64,000 bases of DNA. Origin: JAFGGG01 sp964634205 (GTDB lineage: Bacteria > Spirochaetota > Spirochaetia > SZUA-6 > RPPD01). Every line of letters begins with the position of its first letter. Positions within the stretch are counted from its first letter, which is position 1. Below are positions 35,934 to 43,723 of the stretch, piece by piece. A program made the translations under genes and the position numbers. Below the pieces are notes generated by a model. The model did no database searches, was not told where the DNA came from, and saw only the letters and a program-made list of their open reading frames with translations. The DNA lies in NCBI GenBank assembly GCA_964634205.1, contig CAZWKE010000014.1, positions 6,634 to 70,633 of the forward strand. The letters are read 5' to 3'.

Positions 35934-36884
35934 CTAAGGGGACGGGGATATTGAGGGACGGTTATAGATAACAACCCGGTTTCTCCCCCGTTTTTTTGCC
36001 TCGTAAAGGGCTTTATCCGCCTTGGCGATAAGTTGTTCCGGCTTTTCCCCCATGGTGTAAAATCCGACACCGATACTTACCGTCAGTTTAAGCCCGGTAA
36101 GTTTGGCAGACCGGGTCTCGATCATATGCCTTATCTTCTCGGCTATTTTAATGCTTTGGTCGGATTTCATTTCGGGTATTACAACTGCTATCTCCTCTCC
36201 CCCGTAACGGGCAACCAGATCATTCACACGGGTATTCCCGCGGATCACGGATGCCAGGGCTGCCAGCACACGATCGCCTTTCTGATGTCCGTGCTTGTCG
36301 TTTACCTGTTTGAAATGATCAATATCGATAAGCAGGAAGGAGAGCAGATACCCATAGCGATTGGCCCGCTCCAACTCCTTTTCAAACTCCTCATCAAGGT
36401 AACGCCTGTTATAAAGGCGGGTAAGCCGGTCCCGGTTGGCAAGCGCGTGCAGTTTTGTCTTGGCATTATTGATGGTACGCTTCAGTGTAAGCAGTTGTTT
36501 GTATGTTTTTTGATTGCCTGCGCTCTGTAAAAGCTCCGCCATCTGGTGTTCGATAACCAGGGTATCGGTAAGCTCACGCTCAAACTCCTGCATGGGGCGG
36601 TGAGCAATGAATTCCTTGTACACCAGGAAACAGGTTCCGATGTTGATATGATCGCCGTCAAACAGAATATGGGACCGCGTTTTTTTCCCGTTTACATAAA
36701 GGCCGTTTGTGCTCTTGGTATCCTCAATTATAAAACGGCGCTTCCGATAGATTATTCTGGCGTGTTTACGCGAAATCGTGCTGCCGGGGATACGGATCAT
36801 TGCCTCCCGGCTCCTTCCTATGGTATATTCTTTTTCATATTTGAGTTCGATTTTTTTATCCAGGTAGTATAAGCGGTATTGCAC
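35934..36884 (-). CDS. FHA-GGDEF diguanylate cyclase
   Basis: 316 aa from a GTG. Residues 1-95 are a forkhead-associated phosphothreonine-binding domain with all key residues (GRS 23-25, SRKHA 38-42, STNGLYVNG 58-66). Residues 150-308 are a GGDEF domain with active site GGEEI (228-232) and an intact inhibitory I-site R219-V-N-D222 five residues upstream, so it should make cyclic di-GMP with product inhibition. A short coiled coil links the two. FHA input suggests control by a Ser/Thr kinase; one is encoded 1.4 kb away, but the link is only inferred. Confidence 0.93.
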   Translation of the reverse strand: MQYRLYYLDKKIELKYEKEYTIGRSREAMIRIPGSTISRKHARIIYRKRRFIIEDTKSTNGLYVNGKKTRSHILFDGDHINIGTCFLVYKEFIAHRPMQEFERELTDTLVIEHQMAELLQSAGNQKTYKQLLTLKRTINNAKTKLHALANRDRLTRLYNRRYLDEEFEKELERANRYGYLLSFLLIDIDHFKQVNDKHGHQKGDRVLAALASVIRGNTRVNDLVARYGGEEIAVVIPEMKSDQSIKIAEKIRHMIETRSAKLTGLKLTVSIGVGFYTMGEKPEQLIAKADKALYEAKKRGRNRVVIYNRPSISPSP

Positions 36885-36999
36885 AACACTTTAAATTATT
36901 TGTGATAAAGCACGCTGCGTCAATAAATATTATTTAGCGGCCGAAAGCCTGTACCTGGGGTCGGTTCACGCAAAGCTGTCCCATTTTAAAATTTTTTTT

Positions 37000-37028
37000 T
37001 TGTATCTATGCATACTTGGCATTATAAT
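37000..37028 (+). promoter_or_regulatory. Promoter of small lipoprotein and LOG genes
   Basis: TTGTAT (37000-37005), 17-bp spacer, TATAAT (37023-37028), 42 bp before the ATG. Confidence 0.6.
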
Positions 37029-37070
37029 TAATAATAACGATATTATGATCCGTTTTCGTGAGGGGGACAT

Positions 37071-37448
37071 ATGAAAAAAACAGTTTTGATTTTCTTAAGT
37101 GTAACCGTTCTGGGTTTTTTGTTCTTTACGGCATGCGCGGGTGAAGACGCGGTGCAGAAGGTGTATAATTACATGGACAAGACCTTGTCGATTGTTGAAG
37201 CCAATAAAAACAATCCAAGCAAGGCGGCGGATGAGGTGCATACGTTTATTACAAGCATTCAAGGTCAGCTGGACACCCTGGTGGACAAGTTTGAGAATGA
37301 CGCGGAAAAAACCAGGCAACTGGCAAAAAAACTCAAGCCCCTGTTTGTGAGGCAGGAACAGCTGATGAAAAGCAACCCGGCCTTGCGAAAAAATATCAGC
37401 CTGCAGCAGTCCCTGGTCATTTTTGAAGTGTTAAGTTATACGGAGTAA
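37071..37448 (+). CDS. Small lipoprotein of unknown function
   Basis: 125 aa. A signal peptide ends in FTAC with Cys22 as lipidation site. The mature 100 residues are almost entirely helical and charged (KFENDAEKTRQLAKKLKPLF), consistent with a coiled-coil or helical bundle on the periplasmic side. Not recognised. It is followed 7 bp later by the LOG-family gene, so the two are probably one transcript. Confidence 0.75.
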   Translation: MKKTVLIFLSVTVLGFLFFTACAGEDAVQKVYNYMDKTLSIVEANKNNPSKAADEVHTFITSIQGQLDTLVDKFENDAEKTRQLAKKLKPLFVRQEQLMKSNPALRKNISLQQSLVIFEVLSYTE

Positions 37449-37455
37449 GCATACA

Positions 37456-38238
37456 GTGATCAAGAAAAACAACTATGAGATGCGCTCGGGAGGTTTTACC
37501 GAGGATGAGCGCCTCTTGGCCTCATTGAAACAGAACCCGGACTGGTTTACCCAGACCGACCCGTGGCGGGTGTTCCGCATTATGGGTGAGTTTGTGGAGG
37601 GATTCGAAACTCTCGCTAATGTTAAGACAGCCGTCTCAATTTTTGGATCGGCGCGTACAAAGCCCGAAGATCCCATGTACCAGCGGGCGGTGGAACTGGC
37701 CGCACTGCTGGGAAAGGACGGGTTCACCATTATTACGGGCGGCGGCCCGGGTATCATGGAAGCGGGTAACAAAGGCGCCCGCCGGAGCGGGGCCCTGTCC
37801 ATCGGCTTGAATATCGAGCTCCCCTTTGAACAGCACGTCAATCCCTATGTGGATATCGCCATTGAATTCTATTATTTCTTTTCACGCAAAACAATGTTCT
37901 TAAAATACGCAACCGCATTCGTAATTTTTCCGGGAGGGTTCGGCACCATGGATGAGTTTTTTGAGGCCCTGACCCTGATACAGACCGGTAAGATGAAGAA
38001 TTTTCCGGTGGTGCTGTTCGGTACCGAATATTGGAAGGGTCTGACCGACTGGCTTGCAGGTACAATGCTTCCCGAAGGAAAAATATCCAGGGGCGATATG
38101 GACCTTTTATTGATGACCGATTCGGTGAAGCAGGCTCATGAGTATATTTCGCGGTCGGTGCGGGATGAATCGTGGCGGACACTCCAGGAAGAGGAGGCGC
38201 GCCAGGGAACCCGCAGCATTCTGTCTAAAAAGGATTAG
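37456..38238 (+). CDS. LOG-family nucleotide 5'-monophosphate phosphoribohydrolase
   Basis: 260 aa from a GTG with GGAG 10 bases upstream. It has the LOG (lonely guy, TIGR00730) motifs: ITGGGPGIMEAGNKGA, the nucleotide-binding glycine loop, and FPGGFGTMDEFFEALTLIQTGK with the catalytic Glu. Enzymes of this family release the base from AMP or cytokinin nucleotides; in bacteria without cytokinins the physiological substrate is not settled. The N-terminus has about 55 extra residues. It ends four bases inside the converging kinase gene. Confidence 0.9.
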   Translation: MIKKNNYEMRSGGFTEDERLLASLKQNPDWFTQTDPWRVFRIMGEFVEGFETLANVKTAVSIFGSARTKPEDPMYQRAVELAALLGKDGFTIITGGGPGIMEAGNKGARRSGALSIGLNIELPFEQHVNPYVDIAIEFYYFFSRKTMFLKYATAFVIFPGGFGTMDEFFEALTLIQTGKMKNFPVVLFGTEYWKGLTDWLAGTMLPEGKISRGDMDLLLMTDSVKQAHEYISRSVRDESWRTLQEEEARQGTRSILSKKD

Positions 38239-39113
38239 GCGCGCTCGGCAAGATAGTGCTTGATAAAAGTATGCTTACTTTTTGCGTCTTTAAACTTCTT
38301 TAAAAAAGGCGCCAGTGCGGCTTTGAGTTTCCCGATATTTGCATAGCGGCTTTCTTTTATATTGCACATGGCTTTTTTAATGATTGTCCGAAACTTGGCC
38401 GGGATAGCGGGATTGAGTTTTTCCGGTTTGACATACTTGCCGTTATAAATATTGGTAATGGTTTCACTGGAAAAATTGGCCTTGAATGGCCTTGCCCCGG
38501 TCATCATTTCATACAGCGTAACCCCCAGAGAATATACGTCGGAGCGTTCGTCAACATGTTTGGAGCTCTCTATCTGTTCGGGTGACATATAACAGGAGGT
38601 GCCGAAGCAGGTCCCTGTTTTGGTCAGACGCTCCCCGCTCCCCGTGTCATCGGTGGTGGCAATGCCGAAATCCGTCAGTTTCACTTTCCCGTTTTTTCCG
38701 ATCAGGATGTTGGCCGGCTTGATGTCCCGGTGAATGACCCCTTTGGCATGGGCATACTCCAGCGCTTCGCACACCTGAAAGGCAATCAGGGCCGTGGCGG
38801 TGGGCGAGAGTACCTCTTTTAATCTGATAAGTTTATCCAATGACATGCCGTCGACAAACTCCATGGCCATATAAAAGGAAGTCCCTGACTTAAAAAAATC
38901 CAGCACCTTAACAATAAATGGGTTTTTAAACATATGCATCAGGTGTGCTTCGCGTTCAAAGCGTTGTTTGAACTCTTTTCGATTGGTAAGCGTCAGCTTT
39001 TTCAGGATGACAGGCTGTTTTACCGAGCGGCACCGGGCCAGATATATCCGGGCCATGCCGCCCTGTTCCAGATTTTTTAAAATCGTATATTTACCGATTT
39101 TTTGCTGCGCCAT
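38235..39113 (-). CDS. Eukaryotic-like Ser/Thr protein kinase
   Basis: 292 aa, little more than a bare kinase domain: glycine-rich loop LEQGGMARIYLA, catalytic Lys38 (VILKK), HRDIKPANIL (128-137), DFG at 148-150 and a complete activation segment ending in MSPEQ in place of APE. There is no transmembrane helix or extracellular sensor, so it is cytoplasmic and must be controlled by partners. It is divergent from the unknown 297-aa gene 107 bp away and is the only kinase of this type here; the FHA-GGDEF protein is a candidate phospho-reader. Confidence 0.93.
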   Translation of the reverse strand: MAQQKIGKYTILKNLEQGGMARIYLARCRSVKQPVILKKLTLTNRKEFKQRFEREAHLMHMFKNPFIVKVLDFFKSGTSFYMAMEFVDGMSLDKLIRLKEVLSPTATALIAFQVCEALEYAHAKGVIHRDIKPANILIGKNGKVKLTDFGIATTDDTGSGERLTKTGTCFGTSCYMSPEQIESSKHVDERSDVYSLGVTLYEMMTGARPFKANFSSETITNIYNGKYVKPEKLNPAIPAKFRTIIKKAMCNIKESRYANIGKLKAALAPFLKKFKDAKSKHTFIKHYLAERA

Positions 39114-39173
39114 GAATAATTAATTCTATATCGCTCCGGCCCGCAAGTCAAGGAAGCCCTTTAAAAAATAGTA

Positions 39174-39201
39174 TTGTATTCCCGTTTTTTTTGGCTATCA
39201 T
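39174..39201 (+). promoter_or_regulatory. Putative promoter of the 297-aa gene
   Basis: TTGTAT (39174-39179), 16-bp spacer, TATCAT (39196-39201), 19 bp before the ATG. Elements are moderate. Confidence 0.35.
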
Positions 39202-39220
39202 ATGAGTTGGAGGTGTAATT

Positions 39221-40114
39221 ATGGAAAGTTTTACAAATTTAGCGGATTTAAAAAAGAATATTCCCGCCAAAGTCCGGACACATCTGCAAGGGCTGTTAAA
39301 GGAAACCGGACTGCCCGATGATAAGGACACCATGAAAAAATTGATGGAATCATGGCTGCTGAAAAAGGCGTTGTTTTACAAAATGGCCGAGCATGAGAAT
39401 TTTAACAGAAAGCGTTCCATGGCGATGGCTGATAAGAGCGGTTGTATCGCCATAACCTATTCCGGTTCAATCGTGGCCGTCGGTCCGCTGGTGAACAACA
39501 AGCGGGAGGTAAAGTATACCAGTATCGGCATGCGTACCGATGTGCCGGAAGCGGTTACCTTCAAACAGGGCGAACTGGCCGCGGATATCGAGTGCGACAA
39601 ATCCATCGTCTTTAAAAAAGGGCCTATCGAGAAAACCTCCCCCATTATGGACCTGGCCCTGCTGCCGCCGGAGGTGAACAGTGATCAACAGCTTGTGTCC
39701 ATTAAGAAGGCGAACAAGAAACTGAAAGATGATTTTGTGAAGGTCAATAAGGACACCTTGGCGGAAAAGAAAAAAAGCGACACATTCGGCGATCGCAATG
39801 ATCTGTTCCTGAAATGGATTATAATCGGCTGGTTTTTGGCCGGCGGTATGGAAAAGCATATTTTTATGGCCCGTGCCAAACTGTTATGGCTTGAGTTGTT
39901 TACCGGAGTTTATAAAAGCTTCAGCGCAAAAATTAAGGAAGGAAAAAAGCGGGATACCGATTTTTTGGATTTTACCAATAAGCGATTCGCCAAGTTTATA
40001 GATGACTATAAATGGTATGAATCGGAAAAGAAGAATTTTGATATCGGCCTGATGAAGGCGCTTGAAGAGCTGCCGGAATATCAACCCTATATTGAGTTCG
40101 CGGCATTGGCATAA
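39221..40114 (+). CDS. Unknown cytoplasmic protein (297 aa)
   Basis: Not recognised. There is no signal peptide; one hydrophobic stretch near residues 195-207 (LKWIIIGWFLAGG) is too short to be confident of a membrane helix. Residues 70-140 look beta-rich (GCIAITYSGSIVAVGPLV, then YTSIGMRTDVPEAVTFKQGELA), and the rest is helical and very lysine-rich. GGAGG eight bases before the ATG supports the start. It is divergently paired with the Ser/Thr kinase gene, which makes it a possible kinase substrate or regulator; nothing else in the sequence shows its role. Confidence 0.7.
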   Translation: MESFTNLADLKKNIPAKVRTHLQGLLKETGLPDDKDTMKKLMESWLLKKALFYKMAEHENFNRKRSMAMADKSGCIAITYSGSIVAVGPLVNNKREVKYTSIGMRTDVPEAVTFKQGELAADIECDKSIVFKKGPIEKTSPIMDLALLPPEVNSDQQLVSIKKANKKLKDDFVKVNKDTLAEKKKSDTFGDRNDLFLKWIIIGWFLAGGMEKHIFMARAKLLWLELFTGVYKSFSAKIKEGKKRDTDFLDFTNKRFAKFIDDYKWYESEKKNFDIGLMKALEELPEYQPYIEFAALA

Positions 40115-40205
40115 CAGACGATAATATCGTTATATTTCAGTGAGGAAGGGGGGCTGAACCTTTTCGGAGATTACGGACCATACGTCATACAGGTCCCATT
40201 TTTCC

Positions 40206-40234
40206 TTGTACGTGTCGGGGCAAAGCATTATAAT
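40206..40234 (+). promoter_or_regulatory. Promoter giving a predicted leaderless transcript for the fusion gene
   Basis: TTGTAC (40206-40211), exactly 17 bp, TATAAT (40229-40234), only 9 bases before the ATG at 40244. The start point is predicted at about 40241, and no ribosome site fits in between. Confidence 0.6.
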
Positions 40235-40243
40235 AAATCTGAG

Positions 40244-42565
40244 ATGGATGACATAATTAAATTCTTACGCTCCCACGTCCCGTTATGTGAGGGGTTTTCT
40301 GACGAACAGCTTTATAACCTCGTTATCGGGTCACGCCTGGTGACCTTTGAACCGCAGGAGGCCATAATAGAGTTCGGGCAGACCGGCGATTTTCTCGGCG
40401 TTCTTGTGGAAGGGAACGCCCAGGTTTCGTTGACCGATGACCAGGGTGAGACTCATTCTATTGCCGTGTTAAAGCCGGGCAGTATTTTCGGAGAGATGTC
40501 GCTGATGACCGGGGACAAGACCATGGCCGATGTTACGGGATTGACCCCCTGCAAGGCCATTCTTATTCCTCACGCCCTGTTTTCGCAGATGATTATCACC
40601 CATCCCCCGGCCATTAAAATGATTTCCAAAACCATTTCCCGGCGTCTAAAGGAGATTTCGTCCTATGAACGAAGGGGAGATCTGGCGGCATCGGCCCTGA
40701 AAAAAAGCGGTGATCCGTACGGTCTGCAGCTCAACAGCAGCGAGCCCCTGAAACTGCTGGTACTTGACTGTGGGGTCTCTTCGGTCCGCTATACCCTGTT
40801 CAATACGGAGAACCGGGCCCTTACGGTGCAGGGTGTTATCGAAGACATCGGCGGTGAAAACACTTCCCACAGCTATAAAACCAAAGATGTCGAAGAAAGA
40901 TCCGATGAAGCACTCGCCGATCTGGAGGCCGCCTGCCTGGCCATGCAAAAAATGCTGACCGCCCCCCGCTTTGGGGTGATAAGTAAAATGGACGAAATAA
41001 CGGCAGTAGGACATCGGGTGGTACATGGCGGTGACCTTTTTTCGCAGTCCGTGATCATCACGGAAAAGGTAATAAAAAAAATAAGCAGGCTGGTAGATTT
41101 TGCCCCTTTACACAATCCCGCCAATCTTGCGGGAATCAAAACCGCGATGGAATTATTTCCGGACAAACCCCATGTGGCGGTGTTCGATACTACTTTTCAT
41201 TCCACCCTCGCGCCGTACGCCTACCTGTACGGGCTGCCCTATGAGTACTTTGAGAAAAAAAAGATCAGGCGCTACGGTTTCCAGGGGCTGTCTCATTCCT
41301 ACTCGTCGTTGAAAGCTGCGGAATTCCTGAAACTTCCCTATAATGCCCTGGAAATTGCCACCTGTCACCTGGGAAACGGTTCTTCCATTTGCGCGGTGGA
41401 CCACGGCCGTTCCGTGGATACCTCCATGGGGCTGACCCCGGTGGACGGGCTGATTATGGGTACCCGATCAGGCAGCCTTGATCCCTCCACCCTGCCGTAC
41501 CTGATGCGTACGGAAAACATGTCGCCCCGTGAAGTGGAGGAGGTCATCAACACCAAAAGCGGGTTATTGGGGTTATCGGGGATATCCGGTGATATGCGTG
41601 AAATTGAGGCGGCAGCCGACAAGGGGAACCAGCGGGCCGTACTGGCCGTAAAGACCTTCTGTTACGGTATCCGCAAGTATATCGGGGCCTATATGGCCGC
41701 CATGGGCGGATTGGACGTACTTGTTTTTACAGGCAGTATCGGTTGGCAAAGTGCGGGGGTGCGGAGCTTAAGCTGCCAGGGGCTGCAGTGTATGGGAATA
41801 TGCATTGATGAGCAGAAAAACCATGATGCGGCCTCGGCTGCGGAGGTGAGGGATATTTCCGCGGAAAACTCGGCGGTCCGGGTGCTGGTTGTCCCCCCGT
41901 ACGAAGAGATGATGATCGCCCGGGAGATGATCCGCACCTTGAATATGAATTATGTGGCCGAGATCATCGAGCAAAAGGAGCCGCTTCCCATCCCCCTGGA
42001 GATCTCCGCTCATCATGTGCATCTTTGCGCCGAACACCTGGCGGCGCTGTTCGGCACAGGGTATGAGTTGACGAATGAGTATGAGCTTTCTCAGCCCGGG
42101 CAGTATGCCTGCAAGGAAAAGGTGGAGTTGGTGGGCCCCAAGGGCAGGATCGACCGGGTGCGGGTTCTCGGTCCGGTCAGGTCACAAACACAGATTGAGA
42201 TTGCCATGACCGAGCAGTTCAAGCTGGGGGTGCAGCCCCCCATTCGTGCCTCCGGGGATATCCAAAACAGCCCCGGTATCACCATCCGCGGCCCGGCGGG
42301 AGAGGTAGTGCTGGAAAAGGGAGTAATTTGCGCCATGCGCCATATTCATATGTCACCGGAAGACGCCCTGAGTTTCGGGCTGCATGATAAGGACATTGTG
42401 CGGGTAAGGGTGCAGGGTGACCGTGAGTTGATTTTCGGCGATGTGCTGGTGCGTGTCAATCCGAACTATCGCCTGGCCATGCACATTGACACGGACGAAG
42501 CCAACGCGGCCCATATTTCGGGTGAAGCAATGGGATACCTGGACGGCATTCAAAGCAGGGGGTAA
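40244..42565 (+). CDS. Three-domain fusion: cNMP-binding domain, acetate kinase, phosphotransacetylase PduL
   Basis: 773 aa. Residues 1-150 are a cyclic-nucleotide-binding beta-roll (FGEMSLMTGDKTMADV at 82-97), but the phosphate-binding Arg of the usual GERSA loop is missing. Residues 168-565 are an acetate kinase: GHRVVHGG (R258), FAPLHNP (H290), FDTTFH (D315) and GTRSG (R408) are kept, while three canonical catalytic positions differ: Asp175 for Asn, Gln347 for the first His of HGTSH, Trp501 for the Glu of GIGEN. Residues 580-773 are PduL with its zinc-site repeats SAHHVHL and MRHIHMS. PduL makes acetyl phosphate from acetyl-CoA, and AckA turns it into acetate with ATP, so one polypeptide could join both steps; the altered kinase site makes this uncertain. 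Confidence 0.88.
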   Translation: MDDIIKFLRSHVPLCEGFSDEQLYNLVIGSRLVTFEPQEAIIEFGQTGDFLGVLVEGNAQVSLTDDQGETHSIAVLKPGSIFGEMSLMTGDKTMADVTGLTPCKAILIPHALFSQMIITHPPAIKMISKTISRRLKEISSYERRGDLAASALKKSGDPYGLQLNSSEPLKLLVLDCGVSSVRYTLFNTENRALTVQGVIEDIGGENTSHSYKTKDVEERSDEALADLEAACLAMQKMLTAPRFGVISKMDEITAVGHRVVHGGDLFSQSVIITEKVIKKISRLVDFAPLHNPANLAGIKTAMELFPDKPHVAVFDTTFHSTLAPYAYLYGLPYEYFEKKKIRRYGFQGLSHSYSSLKAAEFLKLPYNALEIATCHLGNGSSICAVDHGRSVDTSMGLTPVDGLIMGTRSGSLDPSTLPYLMRTENMSPREVEEVINTKSGLLGLSGISGDMREIEAAADKGNQRAVLAVKTFCYGIRKYIGAYMAAMGGLDVLVFTGSIGWQSAGVRSLSCQGLQCMGICIDEQKNHDAASAAEVRDISAENSAVRVLVVPPYEEMMIAREMIRTLNMNYVAEIIEQKEPLPIPLEISAHHVHLCAEHLAALFGTGYELTNEYELSQPGQYACKEKVELVGPKGRIDRVRVLGPVRSQTQIEIAMTEQFKLGVQPPIRASGDIQNSPGITIRGPAGEVVLEKGVICAMRHIHMSPEDALSFGLHDKDIVRVRVQGDRELIFGDVLVRVNPNYRLAMHIDTDEANAAHISGEAMGYLDGIQSRG

Positions 42566-42646
42566 AAGGACGAATGTAAAAGACCCTTTTGCCCGGATTG
42601 CCCTGCCCGCACAAAAAAGGGCCGGGCATAAACAGTAGTATCGTTT

Positions 42647-43546
42647 TTATTTTTCCAAACCGCATAAATACTGCAAATGGGCTGTAATTTTATCCCGCGC
42701 GGTAAACTCCAAATTGAAGTCATGCGCTATTTTATTTACCCGGTAATAGAAAGGGTTTGCCGAGTATCCTTGATCCTGCAGGATTATCCTGCTTTTGGAC
42801 CCGCTTAAAGAGATCGCCTCTACCGCGATCTCTTCCCAGGTAATAAACTCACGCCCCAACCCCAGATAGATCTGCCGGTTTACCTCCGATTCAAGCACCG
42901 ACAGGTAAACCTGAGCAAGGTCCGCTGCCTGAATAAACTGGGTACCGTCATACTTGATAACCGTTATGTCCTCACCCCGTACGGCCGCGGCCGCTATTTC
43001 GTGAAACCGCCTGTCCGGTTGGGTGGTCGCGCCTTCCATCACCGGGTTGCCGAAGGTATAGCCGGGTCTGATGACGTTAGCGCGCATGGAAGAGCGGAAG
43101 GCCGCGGCCAACAGAAAGTTTTCGCTTGAGGCTTTGGTGGCACCGTAATAATCAACCGGTTTGGTTTTACTCTCCTCATCCACATCGGCGGAAAGCCAGC
43201 CTAATGCCGCGGTGGAGGAGGTGTAGATAAAATGTTTCACACCAGCAGCCTGGGCCTGCTGCATTAAAAATACCGAAGGCAGGGTGTCGTTTTTCAGCAT
43301 TTCCACTGGTGTGTCGCCCCAACCCAGGGCAACATGGATGACCGCGTCCTTGTTCTTTACCCCTTGTGCAACAATATCGAAATCAGTCAGGCTCCCTTTG
43401 ATAATGTCTACCCCCGGTTGTTCGGCCAACACAGGCAGTTTCTGCGGGTTGCGTGCCAGTATACTGAGTGAATGCCCCGCTTTCAGTAACGCCGCCGCCG
43501 CATATGATCCGATAAATCCGGTACCGCCGGTAAGAAATATCTTCAT
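42647..43546 (-). CDS. NAD-dependent epimerase/dehydratase (extended SDR)
   Basis: 299 aa from the ATG at 43546; an upstream GTG would touch the ribosome site (GGAGGGGG). The nucleotide fold is FLTGGTGFIGSYAAAALL with GxxGxxG, and the catalytic Ser/Tyr/Lys set appears as YTSSTAA and YYGATKASSE. It resembles dihydroflavonol-reductase-like and nucleoside-sugar epimerase-like SDRs; the substrate cannot be told. The C-terminal part (ITWEEIAVEAISLSGS) is the usual variable substrate lid. No operon partner. Confidence 0.87.
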   Translation of the reverse strand: MKIFLTGGTGFIGSYAAAALLKAGHSLSILARNPQKLPVLAEQPGVDIIKGSLTDFDIVAQGVKNKDAVIHVALGWGDTPVEMLKNDTLPSVFLMQQAQAAGVKHFIYTSSTAALGWLSADVDEESKTKPVDYYGATKASSENFLLAAAFRSSMRANVIRPGYTFGNPVMEGATTQPDRRFHEIAAAAVRGEDITVIKYDGTQFIQAADLAQVYLSVLESEVNRQIYLGLGREFITWEEIAVEAISLSGSKSRIILQDQGYSANPFYYRVNKIAHDFNLEFTARDKITAHLQYLCGLEK

Positions 43547-43661
43547 GTTCACGCCCCCTCCTACAAAGTATAACTCTATTCTATAGGAAAAAAAGGGATC
43601 TGTCGTGAGGAAAAGCGCGTTCCCGCCCTATATTTATCTGTTTACAAAGGTTCATTATTTC

Positions 43662-43690
43662 TTGACGTTATGGAAAAAACGGCCTATGCT
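43662..43690 (+). promoter_or_regulatory. Promoter of the M48 peptidase gene
   Basis: TTGACG (43662-43667), 17-bp spacer, TATGCT (43685-43690), 33 bp before the chosen ATG. Confidence 0.55.
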
Positions 43691-43723
43691 TTTATTATTA
43701 CGCATTTCCATAAGGAGGTACCC

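Noticed and set aside
42587..42620. GCCCGG...CCGGGC repeat between the fusion gene and the SDR gene
   Set aside because: Six-base arms with a loop of over 20 bases and an A-run inside; not convincing as terminator.
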